From NCBI GenBank assembly GCA_013397115.1, contig VWZW01004611.1:186001-250000 (forward strand): a stretch of 64,000 nt of DNA, in the 5' to 3' direction. Positions 25,794 through 38,500 of this stretch are shown here, one piece after another (position 1 is the first letter of the stretch; each line of letters opens with the position of its first letter). Both the position numbers and the translations under genes were made by a program. The stretch comes from Edolisoma coerulescens (lineage: Eukaryota > Chordata > Aves > Passeriformes > Campephagidae). The notes beneath the pieces are model-generated. The model was given only the letters and a program-made list of their open reading frames with translations, made no database searches and was not told the origin of the DNA.

Positions 25794-28199
25794 CAAAATA
25801 AAAAATAAAGGTACTGAAAAATAGATATAAATTCTATGTTTTGAATCATTGCTATTTAGGACCTTTAAGATTTAGATAGATGTAGGTCATGCATACAGTA
25901 CATAGCAGTTTCCATGTGGATGAGTGTATGTGAAACACATGACATGAATCCACACAGTGCTTGTTTTCAATTACTAATACTGAACTGTAAATAATGTCCA
26001 AAATATGATGTACTGTAATATGGTGAGCTAGGAACATCTGTTTTTTTCTTTAATTTTGAGCTGTATGTTTGCATAGTGGTGTGGGAATAATAGGATTCCC
26101 TTTTAGTCAGATTCAGCAGAGTATGAACATAGAAACCATTATTCAAGTAAATACCTTTCTCTGAAGTACTTCCAAACTTTCTATTTACTTTAATGTCATC
26201 ACTTACATAAGTACAGAAATACACCCACAGAATTAGTTTGCAACATCAAGGCACACCAATGGCAAATTTGATGTTTGTATCAGAAAAGGGTGATAGGACA
26301 CCCTGACCTTTGATTTCAAATTTGTATCAGCAGAAATTATCTGTTTATTTAGTCTGGTTTAGAGAAGCTATTGGCTATATTCATATACCTCAGTAGAATA
26401 TTCAGACACTGTAATTCCTTTAGGGTCTGGGGATCTAAGACAAGCAGGAGCTTCAATTTTAATGTCACAGATGTGGAAGCTTGTTGAAGAAGTGTCAGTG
26501 GGGTGAGACTGGTGTAATCCTACCAAGCAGTTGATTCCAACTCTTTTGGTTCTAATGAGACTGTAGGGGTACCCAGACTAGGCAGAGGTATGTTATCACA
26601 GGAGAAGAGAGAGGAAACAGGAAGATCCTATTCTGTTGCTTGGCTCCTGAGTGTAAGCATCAGAGAGATGGTGTAAATGGGGCGCATTCCTGCACCAGAA
26701 GTTCTTTTTCCCTTACTCTGTCTTTAGGGACATACACCTGCTGCTGTAAATTTGAAGCCTGCATGACTTGTAGGTTCTGATAATTTATCCATAAGGGATT
26801 CGAGTAATCTGTCTGACAGGACAGTCAATGGCAGACCAATCACAAACAGTTCTGACTTCTAAAAACAGTGGTATGCTAGAGAGAATACAGTTCTAGAAAG
26901 AAATGTAAACAAGTTGTTTTCCCTTTACAAAGTGAGAGGGAGAGGGAAAAAGCCAAGGATAGAGGTCAATGTCAGCTGCTCCAAGCCCAGTAAATTGTCA
27001 AGTTATGTTCTCAGACAAGGAATTTAATATTTAGGCTTTAATACTTAAACCTTTAATATCTAGATTTCTCTTTCTTGTTAAACTTTTTCCATACGGATAA
27101 TTGAGCTGAACCAGGATGTCTCTTTTATGCCTTCAGAAGTCTCAAATACATTATATATATTTTCCAGGTTTTGCTTTAAATCTGTAAAGGTTTCTGTTCT
27201 CAGATCGTCTGAAGAAAATTCTAATGCTACCTTATTAAACATTTTCTCAAGTGCATTGCAAACCCTTTAAACAAGCTACATGCCAAGTGCAATAGTATAG
27301 GTATAAGTGGTAAAATCATTTAGGCGGTGTCAGTTAACAATGGTGATACTGGCACTGCCCACAGGAGAGCCCATGTTCTACTCTGCAAAAGTGAAGGCAG
27401 GAATAAATCCAGAAAAACCATCTCTTTTACTCCTGCATCCCAAACATGGGATCTGCTGTCATCCGTTTGTCATGCCTCAAGAATTTATTTGAGGGTTTGC
27501 GGCTGGTGAGTATGACAACAAAAAGACCATCTACTGCAGTTTACTTATTAACTCTTATTTGGGAGAGTTCTAAATATTAAAAATAAGCAAACAGGCCAGT
27601 GCTTCACTGAGCACAGTAGTCTGTCTCTAACAATAGCTCTAAGCAGATATCCACGGGAGAAAAAATTTGCCATTTAATGTGATGCTGCATCCCCTGCTGC
27701 AGCTTCGTACTCTCCCGACCTCTGGCCATTTTAAGCTGTGAGAATTTTGTGAGACTGAGAGGTTTTTCTGTTAAATATTCCACTCTTACAATTACTTGTT
27801 CAGTCTCTCTTGAAATCATGTAAACTCTTACATAAATAGAAACATCTCTGACAAGCAATTCCTCAGATTTGCCATCTTGTATGTGAAGAACCACTCCTTT
27901 CTTCTTAATTTGACCCTGGCTCCCCCAAGCTCCACTTTATGTCCACCTGTGCCTGTTCTGGAAGAGGCATTCAGCAACAGAGCTCACTCTTGCTCACTCT
28001 CTTCCCCTCTCCCCTAACCCCGCAACTTTCCCATACCACTCAGGAGTTTGCCAGCCTCTATTCCATATCAGCCCTCAGCTCCTGGGTACATGAATACAAG
28101 AACTAAATCATCTCTTCCCTCCCTTTTGCATTTTAGTCAATCGCAGGGCCTTCCCTTCTATTTCACAACTTTATTTTCTTAAAACCTTCAGTAACAGAT

Positions 28200-29120
28200 G
28201 TTGTCAACAGTCTTAATTAAATCCATCAAGACTGCAGCAATCACTCTTTTCTACATGTTTTCTACAGCAACTTCCATCTATAGAAGCTACTCTGGCTTTT
28301 CACATGCTGGCCTATGTTATAATTCCTGCTAATTTTTTGTGCAGAAGTAAGCTTTCTGGATTGCCACAAAATTGTTATTTTTTAAATTGCGTCACATTTG
28401 CTACCCTCTAGTCTCCAAGATGACTTCAAATTCAAGTGGTCCTTTCCACAGTGCTGCGTTATAGAACTCTTCATTGAATACCATTTAGTCCTGGTGCTTT
28501 GCTAGTCTTCATTCTGTCTTGGTAAGATCATTTTGACCTCGTCTGTTGTTATTTTCACTTTGGACAGATCCTCACTGATTTCCCCAGGAAGGATAAAGTT
28601 CTCCCCCGTTTCCTCATCAATAAATACCAATGCTAAAAGCCTAACTTACCTTTTCTGTAACATCCCTGTCTCTTCTGATGTACCTCTTCATGTTGTACCT
28701 TGGCCATTTATTGTCCCTTTAGACTTTCTAGCAAGCTTTTGCTCCTAGCTGATGTGAAGAAGAAAGATTTAGTGGTTTGGCTACTTCGCCTAGTTGTTTC
28801 CCAATTTTTTCTGGCCTATGGTAATTGTATTTGTATTTTTTTCTGAGTTCATGTTCCCTGCTGTTATCTTCTTTTTGCTGTGGTTCAGACTGTCTCTCTA
28901 CTTCAAGTCTGGCATCCTTCAGCTTTTTCCTAGCCCCTTGTAAGGATTTAATTCTTTTAGCTCCTTCTCCTGATTTGCTTTTGACATTGTTCCCTAACTG
29001 GAGTTTGGCACATCTACACAGAATTCTTTGGTCTTTGTTAATCTTTATAGAAATACTGTTTTTATGAAGTGGGGTTTTCAGCACAAGATTCTGTAACAGA
29101 CCTCGTGCATTGTTCTCCAT
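28200..29120 (-). repeat. Possible old CR1/L3-like element, antisense
   Basis: The plus strand has a long run of words such as 'agtcctggtgctttgctag', 'ctgatttccccaggaagg' and 'gtacctcttcatgttgtacc'. They resemble the reverse complement of the body of ancient CR1/L3 elements. The minus strand has a 131-codon Lys/Glu/Gln-rich open frame at 28728-29123. The resemblance is one of style rather than identified motifs, so this is tentative. Confidence 0.3.
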
Positions 29121-31779
29121 CAAGCCAAGGACTGCACTTTGTCTTGAGAGTTCATTCTGTAAAAAATTATTCCATCTAAATAATACTGCCTAAGAATGGC
29201 ATCTGCTTCATATAGCAATGTGTCAACCTACTGTTGTCAGTGGTACTGTCCTGGCTGGTGGTTTTCCATGTAGATCCAATCCCGTGTTCTTCCCAGCTGG
29301 GCATTGAATTTTGACCTGGGTAAATTAGGTGCTTTTCTCTGAGCTGGCCAGTTTGCTGTGTTTGGAAACTATTTAGCCTCTCTACTGTCTACTATCTCTC
29401 CACCCTTTAAAGGTCAATAGGGGAAGAACTTTTGATCAAATTAATTGAAAGAGAGATCTGTCTTTCAAGAGGAACTACTTTTGAAAGGGGAAACTTTGTT
29501 TTTAAATCGAGCTTTGTCTTCTGTTTTAAACTTCCTCAGACTCTATCATGATTTTGCAATATCACAGCCATCTTTTAACAAGAACTCTTTTAGGGCAAAA
29601 CCATCAACCAGGTAAGTATAAAACACCACAAGGACAGTGTTGCTTTATTTCTCCATAAGCTGATCTCTCAAGGAAGGGAATGGGCATAGAGTATTGATTG
29701 GAAGAAGGCCATGCAACTCTGTAAACAAAGTTTAAGCACTGCATTTGCCAAAGAAAAGCTTCCACTTGGAACAGAGTCAGGCTTTTTTTAGTCATGCATT
29801 CCTAGCATTAGATAATTAGGTCAATATTTAGGGATCTAAGTAAGTGTATCCTGGTATTTAAAAGTGCCAGAAATTCTCACCCTAAATAGAGATGGAAAAG
29901 CATTTTAGTTTCCCTGCATCTTTTATGCAGTTTTCTACAGATGGATTTAGTTATCTAATGCTAGATATCAAGATCAAACAAAAAAATCAAAGTTAAAATA
30001 TGTTAAATTAACATTAAAAAAAATCAGAAATGTTGTAAAATATTTAAACCCAACTGTGATATTCACCAGTCTGGGTTTGTTTTGGGTTTTTTACTTCACA
30101 TTCATCTCTTTAGTAATCCCTTCCTTTATTATAATGAGCACTAGAGTAGGACACTTGCTGGAAAGGGGAAGATTCATTAAGCAACATGAGAACGATTTGC
30201 AATTAGTTCTAAGAAATTGCTTGGAAACACATCTCTCTGTTTCTCTCTCGCTGTCTCTGGCGACTTTAAGATCTTACATAAGCAGCGTCTGTTCACTCAA
30301 GGGAACGCGCTTAGGGAAAGAAGCATGTTCAAACCTTCAGGGTGCAATAATGCTGCAGAGAGTTGGCACACACTTTGAATTCACACAGTTTCATTGTCTG
30401 AATTAGCTGCTTCCTCTCTGGGTGTGTTGGGACATAGATTAGGGGCCTAACTTAGATGCTTGAGTCACCCATCAGAAGACCTCCCTCTCTCTTATTTGAT
30501 TATAAGGAGTTCTGTAAGGACCTACTCAAAGCTGGGTGCCCAAAGTGGCACAGTCAACATTTCAACACCAGCCTCCCTGGAGAAATGCTTTCTTAGACTG
30601 CTTTGGGCTACTTTAATATGTCTCATATCTAGAGCTGATCTGTTAATGAAGAAGCATGTCAGAGAGGAAAACTCAGGTGCTGAAGGCTGGAAAGCTGTTC
30701 TGAAGAAGATCCTCTATAATACTTTCTTAACAAAGGAACATAAGATCGAGTTATTCTGAAGAACGGCTGAAAAAGTTAGAAAAAATGGAAATCTTTAAAC
30801 TACAGTTTCTGACAGATAGAGGAAGGCTCTTTGTTCTATACTTCACTTCCCAGAGAATTCGTTAAGCTCCATGAAACCCATTCTCATGACCTTTTAAAAA
30901 TTATTAATAATGTCCTTCAACTCTTTGAAGTTATGACATCACTCAGAAATTCAAATCAATTATTTCAGATTTTTAAAATGTTGACAAGGCAAAATATGCA
31001 AACACTGGAAATATAGTCATATGCACCTCAGGTCTTATTTCATTTTTTACTTTGCCCTCCTCAAAAAAAGGAACCGATTTTTTATTTTATGACTGTTTGA
31101 AAAGTCATTAGCTTTATCTGCAAGAAATAATTCGAGTAGGAGAAGATTTCTTATGTTGAAAAATAATTAATTGAAGCTGCCATGTCACTTTTCCTGGATT
31201 CTACAAATAACTGCTAACTACCAGATAAAATAAGTCAAACATAAAGAAAAGTCCACTCTTTTCCTTTAAATCTAGACAATACTGCGAAAAAGGAAGAGTA
31301 AGGGTGATTTAGAAAATATCATATATTAGAGAAACAAAATTAAAAGGGATTTGATTATGTTATACAAGAAACTACATCTTAGACATAGTATTAACAAGTT
31401 AAACATTTACACTAGATGGAATTGAAAATAAAACTTAATATTTCAAGTGATGAAACAAAATTAATTTTCAGTCTGTCATCTCTCTTATTAGCTGTAGAGA
31501 CACATAGACTTAAAATATAGATATAATTTATTATGAAGATTTTAATCTAGTGTTGTTACAAGAAACAATTATGCATACTTATCAGATTCTATAAACACCC
31601 TAGCCAAATTAAAAGTATTAGAAAGAAAAACATCTTGGCTAATTTTTAATTTTAGACTCTTATATCTGCTCTGAACACTCTTTACATTGTTGCACTAATG
31701 CTAATCAAACTTTAGTACCCTGAAAAATGTTAGGCTAAAGATAACTCAGTAAAGAAACACCACAGGAAAAGATTCATAC

Positions 31780-32516
31780 AGAATTTTGATGATTGTTTTG
31801 TGAATGGGTGCCTTCACTTGCTGAGACGATGGCAGTGAGTTACAGGGAAGGGAGCAAGTGGTGCTGTGTTGCTGCCAAGATTCCCTGGGTGGCTCTGCAT
31901 CCCTCCTCGAGGGTTTGTCGCATTTACACACAGCAGCTCATCAGGCAGCACCAAAGGCAACAACACCTGCTGGTAGAAAATGCTCACCGGTTCCCCTGTT
32001 ACCTCTAAAAGGGTTACCTCTACCTGAGGAAGTGCAGGATGGAGAGGAAAATGCTTCTCTCTTGCCCTAAAAATTACAGTGGTGGTAGCAGAGACAAGCT
32101 GGACCTGAAAGAGAAATTGATTCACTTGGGACAACAAGACGCTCATGACTCCCTTGGAAAAGGGTGATGGCGTTGGCAGCAGCCTGTATGGAAACACCAG
32201 GGGGAGAGGAAGGGCGGCAGCAATGAGAGCATCGCCTCTTCCCCATCAGCTGCCTCGCTTGGCTTTCTGCATCCTTCCCCTTTGTCTGTCCCTGTACCAC
32301 CCTTTCCTTCTCCCCTACCACAGCTTTCCTTCTCTGCCAGCCTGGGGGCATGGAGAGCAGCTGCCCTGCTGCTCCCAGGGAGGAGGAGGCCCGGCAGAAG
32401 GGCCCCGTGGCCCTGCTGGGAGGCTGCAAACCATCCCTGGGGTAGCCATTGCCTCCACCTACACTGCCGGCAGCGCACAGGGCAGCCCTCCCTCCCTGCC
32501 TCCTCAGCAGCAGAAA
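31780..32516 (+). promoter_or_regulatory. Presumed REDIC1 promoter and 5' leader
   Basis: Composition rises to moderately GC-rich with C/T-rich tracts just ahead of the REDIC1 start codon at 32517. No TATA box at a clear distance was seen. The frame of the REDIC1 start codon is open back to an ATG at 32145, so the translated part might begin earlier. The known mammalian protein starts at the conserved MNWVGGSR instead. Confidence 0.5.
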
Positions 32517-32539
32517 ATGAACTGGGTCGGTGGCAGTCG
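32517..32539 (+). CDS. REDIC1: REDIC1 exon 1, coding part
   Basis: 23 coding bases, MNWVGGS plus two bases of Arg, ending at donor GTGAGT (32540-32545). The start has A at -3. The octapeptide is the known family N terminus, which fixes both gene identity and start. Confidence 0.92.
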
Positions 32540-35500
32540 GTGAGTTAAACTCTCCAAAGCCGACAGAAACAGCTCCGTGCTGTGTCAGTGTCCCTCACAG
32601 ACTGGGCACTGCCATGGTGTGTTTAACAGCCCCGATGTCCCCTCACAAACCAGGCACTGCCGTGGTGTGTGTGACAGCCGTGGTGTCCCCTCACAAACTG
32701 AGCACAGCCATGGTGTGTGTTTCAGGCCTCATTTCCCCACAGACTGGGCGTAGCCGTGGTGTTTGTGACCGAACAAGCGTCTCTCCACAGAACAGTAGTG
32801 CGCAGTGTGTGTGTTTCAGGCCTGGTGTCCCCTCACAGACCAGCAGGCCATGGTGTGTGACAGCCCGGGAGGCCCCTCCTGAGCCAGACTTTGAGAAGGT
32901 GCAGGTGCCCTCCCACCCCAGGCAGGGGGTCACATTTGGGCTCAGTGTCTCTCCACAGACAGGGGCTGGATGAGGCCTTTCCTCACGCCCTCACGAATGG
33001 CAGTGGTCACCATTTGGGGAAAACAATGTACAGGTATTCGGATTCACTGGAATAGTAGAACATTACAAACTGAGTTGTAACGACAAANTTCTTTAGGTGC
33101 TGTGCCCTTTGCCAATCTACTAGAAATGTAAATCCCACAGATTTTGTCAGCCATTGCGAAGCAGCATTGCTGAACACAGCTTTGCAATTGTCCAGATTCT
33201 ATGCAGAATCAAACTAAAAGAACACCCTACCCATCTGGAAGTCTTCCCAGAAAACTGGGGTTTTGAATGGTGCGTCTATGAAGGAGGAGGAAGGGAGAGT
33301 TTCAGTTGGAAAAACCCCCAAAACAACAACCCCAACTTTGTCCTAAATGTCTGTCTGCCCTACCCTCTGTAAGAAAACACATTGTGTAGGAGTATTGCAC
33401 ACATTCAGCAAATACAAATCAACCTGCTGCTTGCTGCTGCTGGTAGTATCTGTCAGGGTTCCTCAGGTGAATTTGGTATTTGCATTTTAGGTGTCAGAAA
33501 AACCACTCATCACTGGGGTTTCTCCCCACTGCAAGGGTGAATGTTATATGCATATGTTTGGAAACTTTTTTCTAAGTTTAAGCAAAAGCTAATTCCAAGG
33601 GAATACTCCACATTTCTAACCCTCACAAAAAGTTATGATCTTACTGACCTAAGGACTGCAGCCATGCTCACTCTGCTCACAGAACAGTGACCCTGAGTTC
33701 CAATTTTATGCACCAAGTCCTGTAGGCATTTCACTTAAGACTATGTTTTAGAGGTGAGACAAGTTGTTGGAGGTATAACTGTCTCCTATATTGCACAAAA
33801 AACAGCCACTTGTAGTGTCAATCTGTTTTTCTTTCCTGTTTTACAAAAGGTCCCCAGTATTCTGTAAAGTCCCAAAAGGTAAAAGCTCATATAGTACTCC
33901 TTTGGTTTGTTTGCTAATAAAGTTTTGTAGCTATGTTGCAGCATGACAAAGAAAATTAGGAGAAAATAATATATTGACAAAGATTTCTTAAGTTTTAAGA
34001 AATTACAAATTGATGAAATGGTGCATTAAAAGTCAAATGATGAAACACTTTTTCTGGGTTTTTTTCATGTTAAATGTATTTGGTAGCCTAATATAGAATG
34101 TGGTCCTATCCTTACTGCAGTAAAGTAGGATCAGTCAATTACTTCAGCAGAGATATGTTGACTTTGCTACCTGAAGGTTTGATCCATGATAACATAATAT
34201 ATAGCATAGCATAATATTAACGTATTTGTGTCCTAAAATCTCAGAACCATTGATGAGAAATTCAAGCCATGACTCAAGATTATACTTTTGCAATTAAAAT
34301 AATAATTATTTGCATTTTTCAGAAGCAGAATCATATTAAAGCAGGAAAGGAGAAAACAAAAGGTAAACAGTTTCAGCCACATTGGATTTTATATTGTTAT
34401 ATAAAAGCTTTAGTGGGTTCACTTAGGAAAACTTTCAAAGCATTTGGAGTGAGATTCAAAACAGTAGCTTAACAGTTACAATGTGTTTGCCTGACTTTCA
34501 GGGGAAAAGTCTTGTTCTAGATTTACTACACTGAATTCCAACAGGAAGAGGAGGGAGCCAGAGAAGGTGTGAATGAATGAATGCCTGTGCCCAGTTTTGG
34601 TTTTCCTGGATTACTTCTGTTACCATGTTGTGTTGGTATATGCGGACACATGGGATTGCTTGAAGCCTCAGAGTGATAACCCCGTGCTCAGCTGGCCTGA
34701 CACACACGTACACAGCCACTCTTCTGGGCCATGAAAAAGGATATTAGGCTCATTAAAGTACTTAATCTGGCATTTGCAAAAGGAGGACAGCTTAATTGTA
34801 TTTTGAAACTGAAAGTGATATAAGAGAATCAAACTTATCCCTGGCATAGCAGAAGACATTTCAAACAGGAACGAGAAAGAAAACAGTAAGAGAAAATGGC
34901 TATAACCATAATAAGTGGAGTCAGTTTCCTCCTCAGCAGCAGGAAAGAAAGAGGCAGTATGGGGAAGCTCCACCACTGAAGGTGGTACCCCCAATGGCCA
35001 GAGCAGGTGCACAGGCATTCAGAGGTAGAGGCAAAACAGGCTGACTGTATAGAGACAATTATTCAAATTAAAACATTTACATATGGGAATGTGGGACCAA
35101 TCAGCAGCTTGTCCCCATCACTTTCTCAGTTTCCTGGAGGCCTGTGAGTTCTCGACAGATCTGTTTTCTCAGGGATTACTGGTCTAAGCAGCATAATTTA
35201 TATTGCAACTGTGTAATTTGCTTCAGTGGAGAGGGAAAACAGGAAAAGATCCAAGACGGGATTGTTTTTAGTAATGTAGTACTAAATTACTAAACACAGT
35301 GATAATTTTCTAATTGCTATTATACAATTATTAGTAATTTAATAATTTAGAGGTGATGGGAAAAAATATCTGGGACACTGAAGGGAGATGGATACATTTT
35401 GGGAGTGTGGACCTCAAAGTGACACAGATTTTGAAGTGTTGATTTGTACACAGGCTGATTTTACCTGACTGAAGGTACTCATCTTAACTGAAGAACGGAT

Positions 35501-38500
35501 ATTTTCCATAAATAATATAATCCTGGAAAGCTGAAGATAATAATAAATTATACTAAAAATTAGTTACCAACAAACATGTTAGGTATATTAGTTACACATA
35601 ACCTGCAATCATGAGAAGAATTACATTTCAGAAGAAAAGCCAATGCTATTTTTTGCTTTGGCATAACCTTTAGTTTTCAATATCCTTCTTAGAAAAAATA
35701 AATCCTACTGGGTTTATTTATTCATGTGCTGCACTTAATGTTGATGATTTTAGGATGGTTATTAATGGTCTCTGCAAAATGGAAGAGTTTGTTTCCTATA
35801 ATATTTTCCTGATATATTCAACCTGTCAGTCATATCTCTTTTTATTCCTTGTAACAAAAAATTCTTTCTGAATTCCCAGTCTTAGAGACTTTTCTTTTTT
35901 ACTTTTTCCCTGTCTTTTTTTTTTTTTTTTTGTCAGAAGACTATTTTCTTTGTCCAGAAAGACAAATTTGGAGAACAATAAACCCTTTGTGTCATTGCAG
36001 ATGGCACATCTGGTGTATGTAATCTTGCTGATTTATTTGCTTATCTTATATGCTCCCTCATAAGCCCAAGTTTAAACTTTTTAAAGACTTTGTCCTTGCT
36101 ACATTTGGTATCTTTTATTTTAAAGAAACATTTTTAGTGATTGTACACAAAATTTGAGAAATGAGCATTTAAAGACTAAATTTTTGGCATCAAGGTAACA
36201 ATGACTTATTTTGAATATGACCAAATTATGTTTGCATTCTTTTTCAAGGCAATAAAAAAAAAATAAACAGCAAACAGGGCGTGAGAATTCAGAGATGCTT
36301 AACCATGTGTTTTTATTAGGAATAGTTCACTAAGTCTTGCTTGCTAATTTCCAAAGAATTACCTATACTGGTAATGTATTGTTGAAACTTTGGTCAAAAA
36401 ATTATTCTCTCCTTTAAAAAATTAAGGAATACTTTGAAAGAAAGAAACTTAAGTCAAAGATGAAGCTTCTGGAAGTATCATCTCCTAAAAGTTCAGCAGT
36501 CAGTTTGGATCTTCTTAATCTATATGTGGTTAATCAGATATCGACGAAAAGAGAAAACGCTGGTGAGTTTTGGGTATTCTGACTTCTCAGAATTAGTTAT
36601 TCTTAACTATTATTGCTCTTATTTTAGTTCTTGTTCTTCTATTTACAACTTAACCCTCAACTAAGTGTGGTTTTATTTTTAAAATAAAAAATCGTACATA
36701 AATACAAAAATTATGACTGAATAAAAAGTCAGGGCATACGAGGAATCCAATAACCTTGGCTCCTGCCTACTTCACCTTTAAAGCCTTGTGCAGTGTTCTG
36801 GTGCCAGGTCAGGACTGGGTTAATGTTTGCAGTCGCCAGGAGAGGCATGGCCAAGACCCTGAGAGCCCTGTGCACCTCCTCCCATCGTGCCCAGGGGCAG
36901 CAGGGGAAGGAGTCCCATCCGGTGGGGTAGCGGCAAGCGAGTGTCGGGGGAAGGTTGTGCTCCCTGTGGTGAGCACCTGCCTGTGAATCATCACTCCGTT
37001 ATTAATATAATTTCTTATTTTATTGCTGTTTCCAGTAAATTGTGCTTATGTCAGCCCATGATCTTTACCTTTTGTGCCTCCAACTCTCCATCCTGCTGCA
37101 GAGTGAGGGGGAGAGAGAAGGGCAGGGAGAGAGAGCGAGTGGCACATGGTTTGGAGTGTTTCAGTGGGAATGCTGAATTGAAGAATACCATTTCTAACCA
37201 CTACACACACTTATTACCTTCCCCATTCTATTCATTAATTTTACCCTACATCCATTTATTTTTCTCTTTGCTGTTGAATGGGTCTGTTTCTCATCCTCTT
37301 ACTTTTTCATAACTTTGGGGGCATTTGGAATAGTCTTGTCAGTTTTACCCAGATTATCTTTCTTAAAATCTGTTACTAAACTTCTTGAGAAACATCACTA
37401 AAACTGGAGTCCTAGCTCTTTAAATGTAGATTTGGTGCTTAGGGACATGGTTTAGTGGTGGACTTGGCAGTGCTGGGTTAATGGTTGGATTCAATGATCT
37501 AAAAGGTCTTCTTCAGCCTAAACGATTCTGTGACTCTTACCATCTGTGCCATATTCATAAACCAGATCATGGAAAATTTTTGGCCTATGCTCAGAAGAGT
37601 AGAAGGTGACTGAGGAAGGCAACAGAGCCTGGACACACACACAGTGGCTGACTCAATAATTTTATACTATCGTGCCATTTAGAATAGAGTTTTTGTATTG
37701 TTAGTAGCAAAGAAAGCAACAATTATGGCTTTAAACGGATTAAGAAATCTAAAACAACAGCTTTTGTACTCTAATGAAAGTTCAGTAACCTCAAAACTTT
37801 CTCCAAGCCCAGCACTGACATACCAAATACTTTCATTGCAGAGAACATGAGGAAGCCAGTCCACATTGATATCACTGAAGATGAAAAAAAACCTATCAGG
37901 AGACATAACTTAGAGCTTCCCACGTCACCCCTACGTACACAACATAAATCAAACTTAGATGATCTCCAGAGCAGGTACTTGTATAAAATAGGCAATAGTT
38001 ACACAATAGTGAGGTTCTGCAAGAGGTATTTCATGATAGTCTTAACATTTGTGGTATTAAGAAAACATAAACATACCATTGTAAAGAGGGAAGTTTCACA
38101 ACCACTCCTGTCATTCCAGTGATTCTCTTACTGTGAGTACTTAATACATTCTGAATGAAAAACTGCACGTGAAGCTGTGGTAATGTGTCTGTACTCATGT
38201 CAGGTACATGCACTAAGTTGATCTCAAGGAGCAAGTTATTCAAACAGCATTACCCAGTTACACTGTTTTTCCATCCAGCTTCAGACATCCTAAAGTGACC
38301 TAAAGTTCACAGACAGGCTGCTCAAAACTGCTTAAGAATCAGGCTACTTTAAGATGTGTGGAAAAATATTCCTGAATTATTTTGAAATTAATACTCAGAA
38401 TATTTTAATCTTTTGGATCTTGTCTCTTGTATTTCATAGGCTGTTTTTATTCATTTTACAAGGTTACAAAAGCAAGTATTGGACAGCAGAAGACAGCATC

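Larger units (their letters stand above)
23261..31780. other. Intergenic, between divergent ABCD2 and REDIC1
   Basis: About 8.5 kb with no convincing protein gene. It contains the 120-bp tandem array at 25443-25793 and a stretch at about 28200-29120 that may be an old antisense CR1/L3-like element. The longest open frame (28728-29123, minus strand, rich in Lys, Glu and Gln) is not recognised. The rest is AT-rich single-copy sequence as far as I can see. Confidence 0.75.
36563..37841 (+). other. REDIC1 intron 3
   Basis: 1,279 bp, much of it mobile-element sequence: an avian ERV LTR relic at about 36770-37190 and a CR1 tail at 37440-37538. Confidence 0.85.

Noticed and set aside
32530..32973. 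147-codon plus-strand frame with repeated MVCVTA-like units
   Set aside because: The repeats come from the intronic minisatellite; no conserved start or domain.
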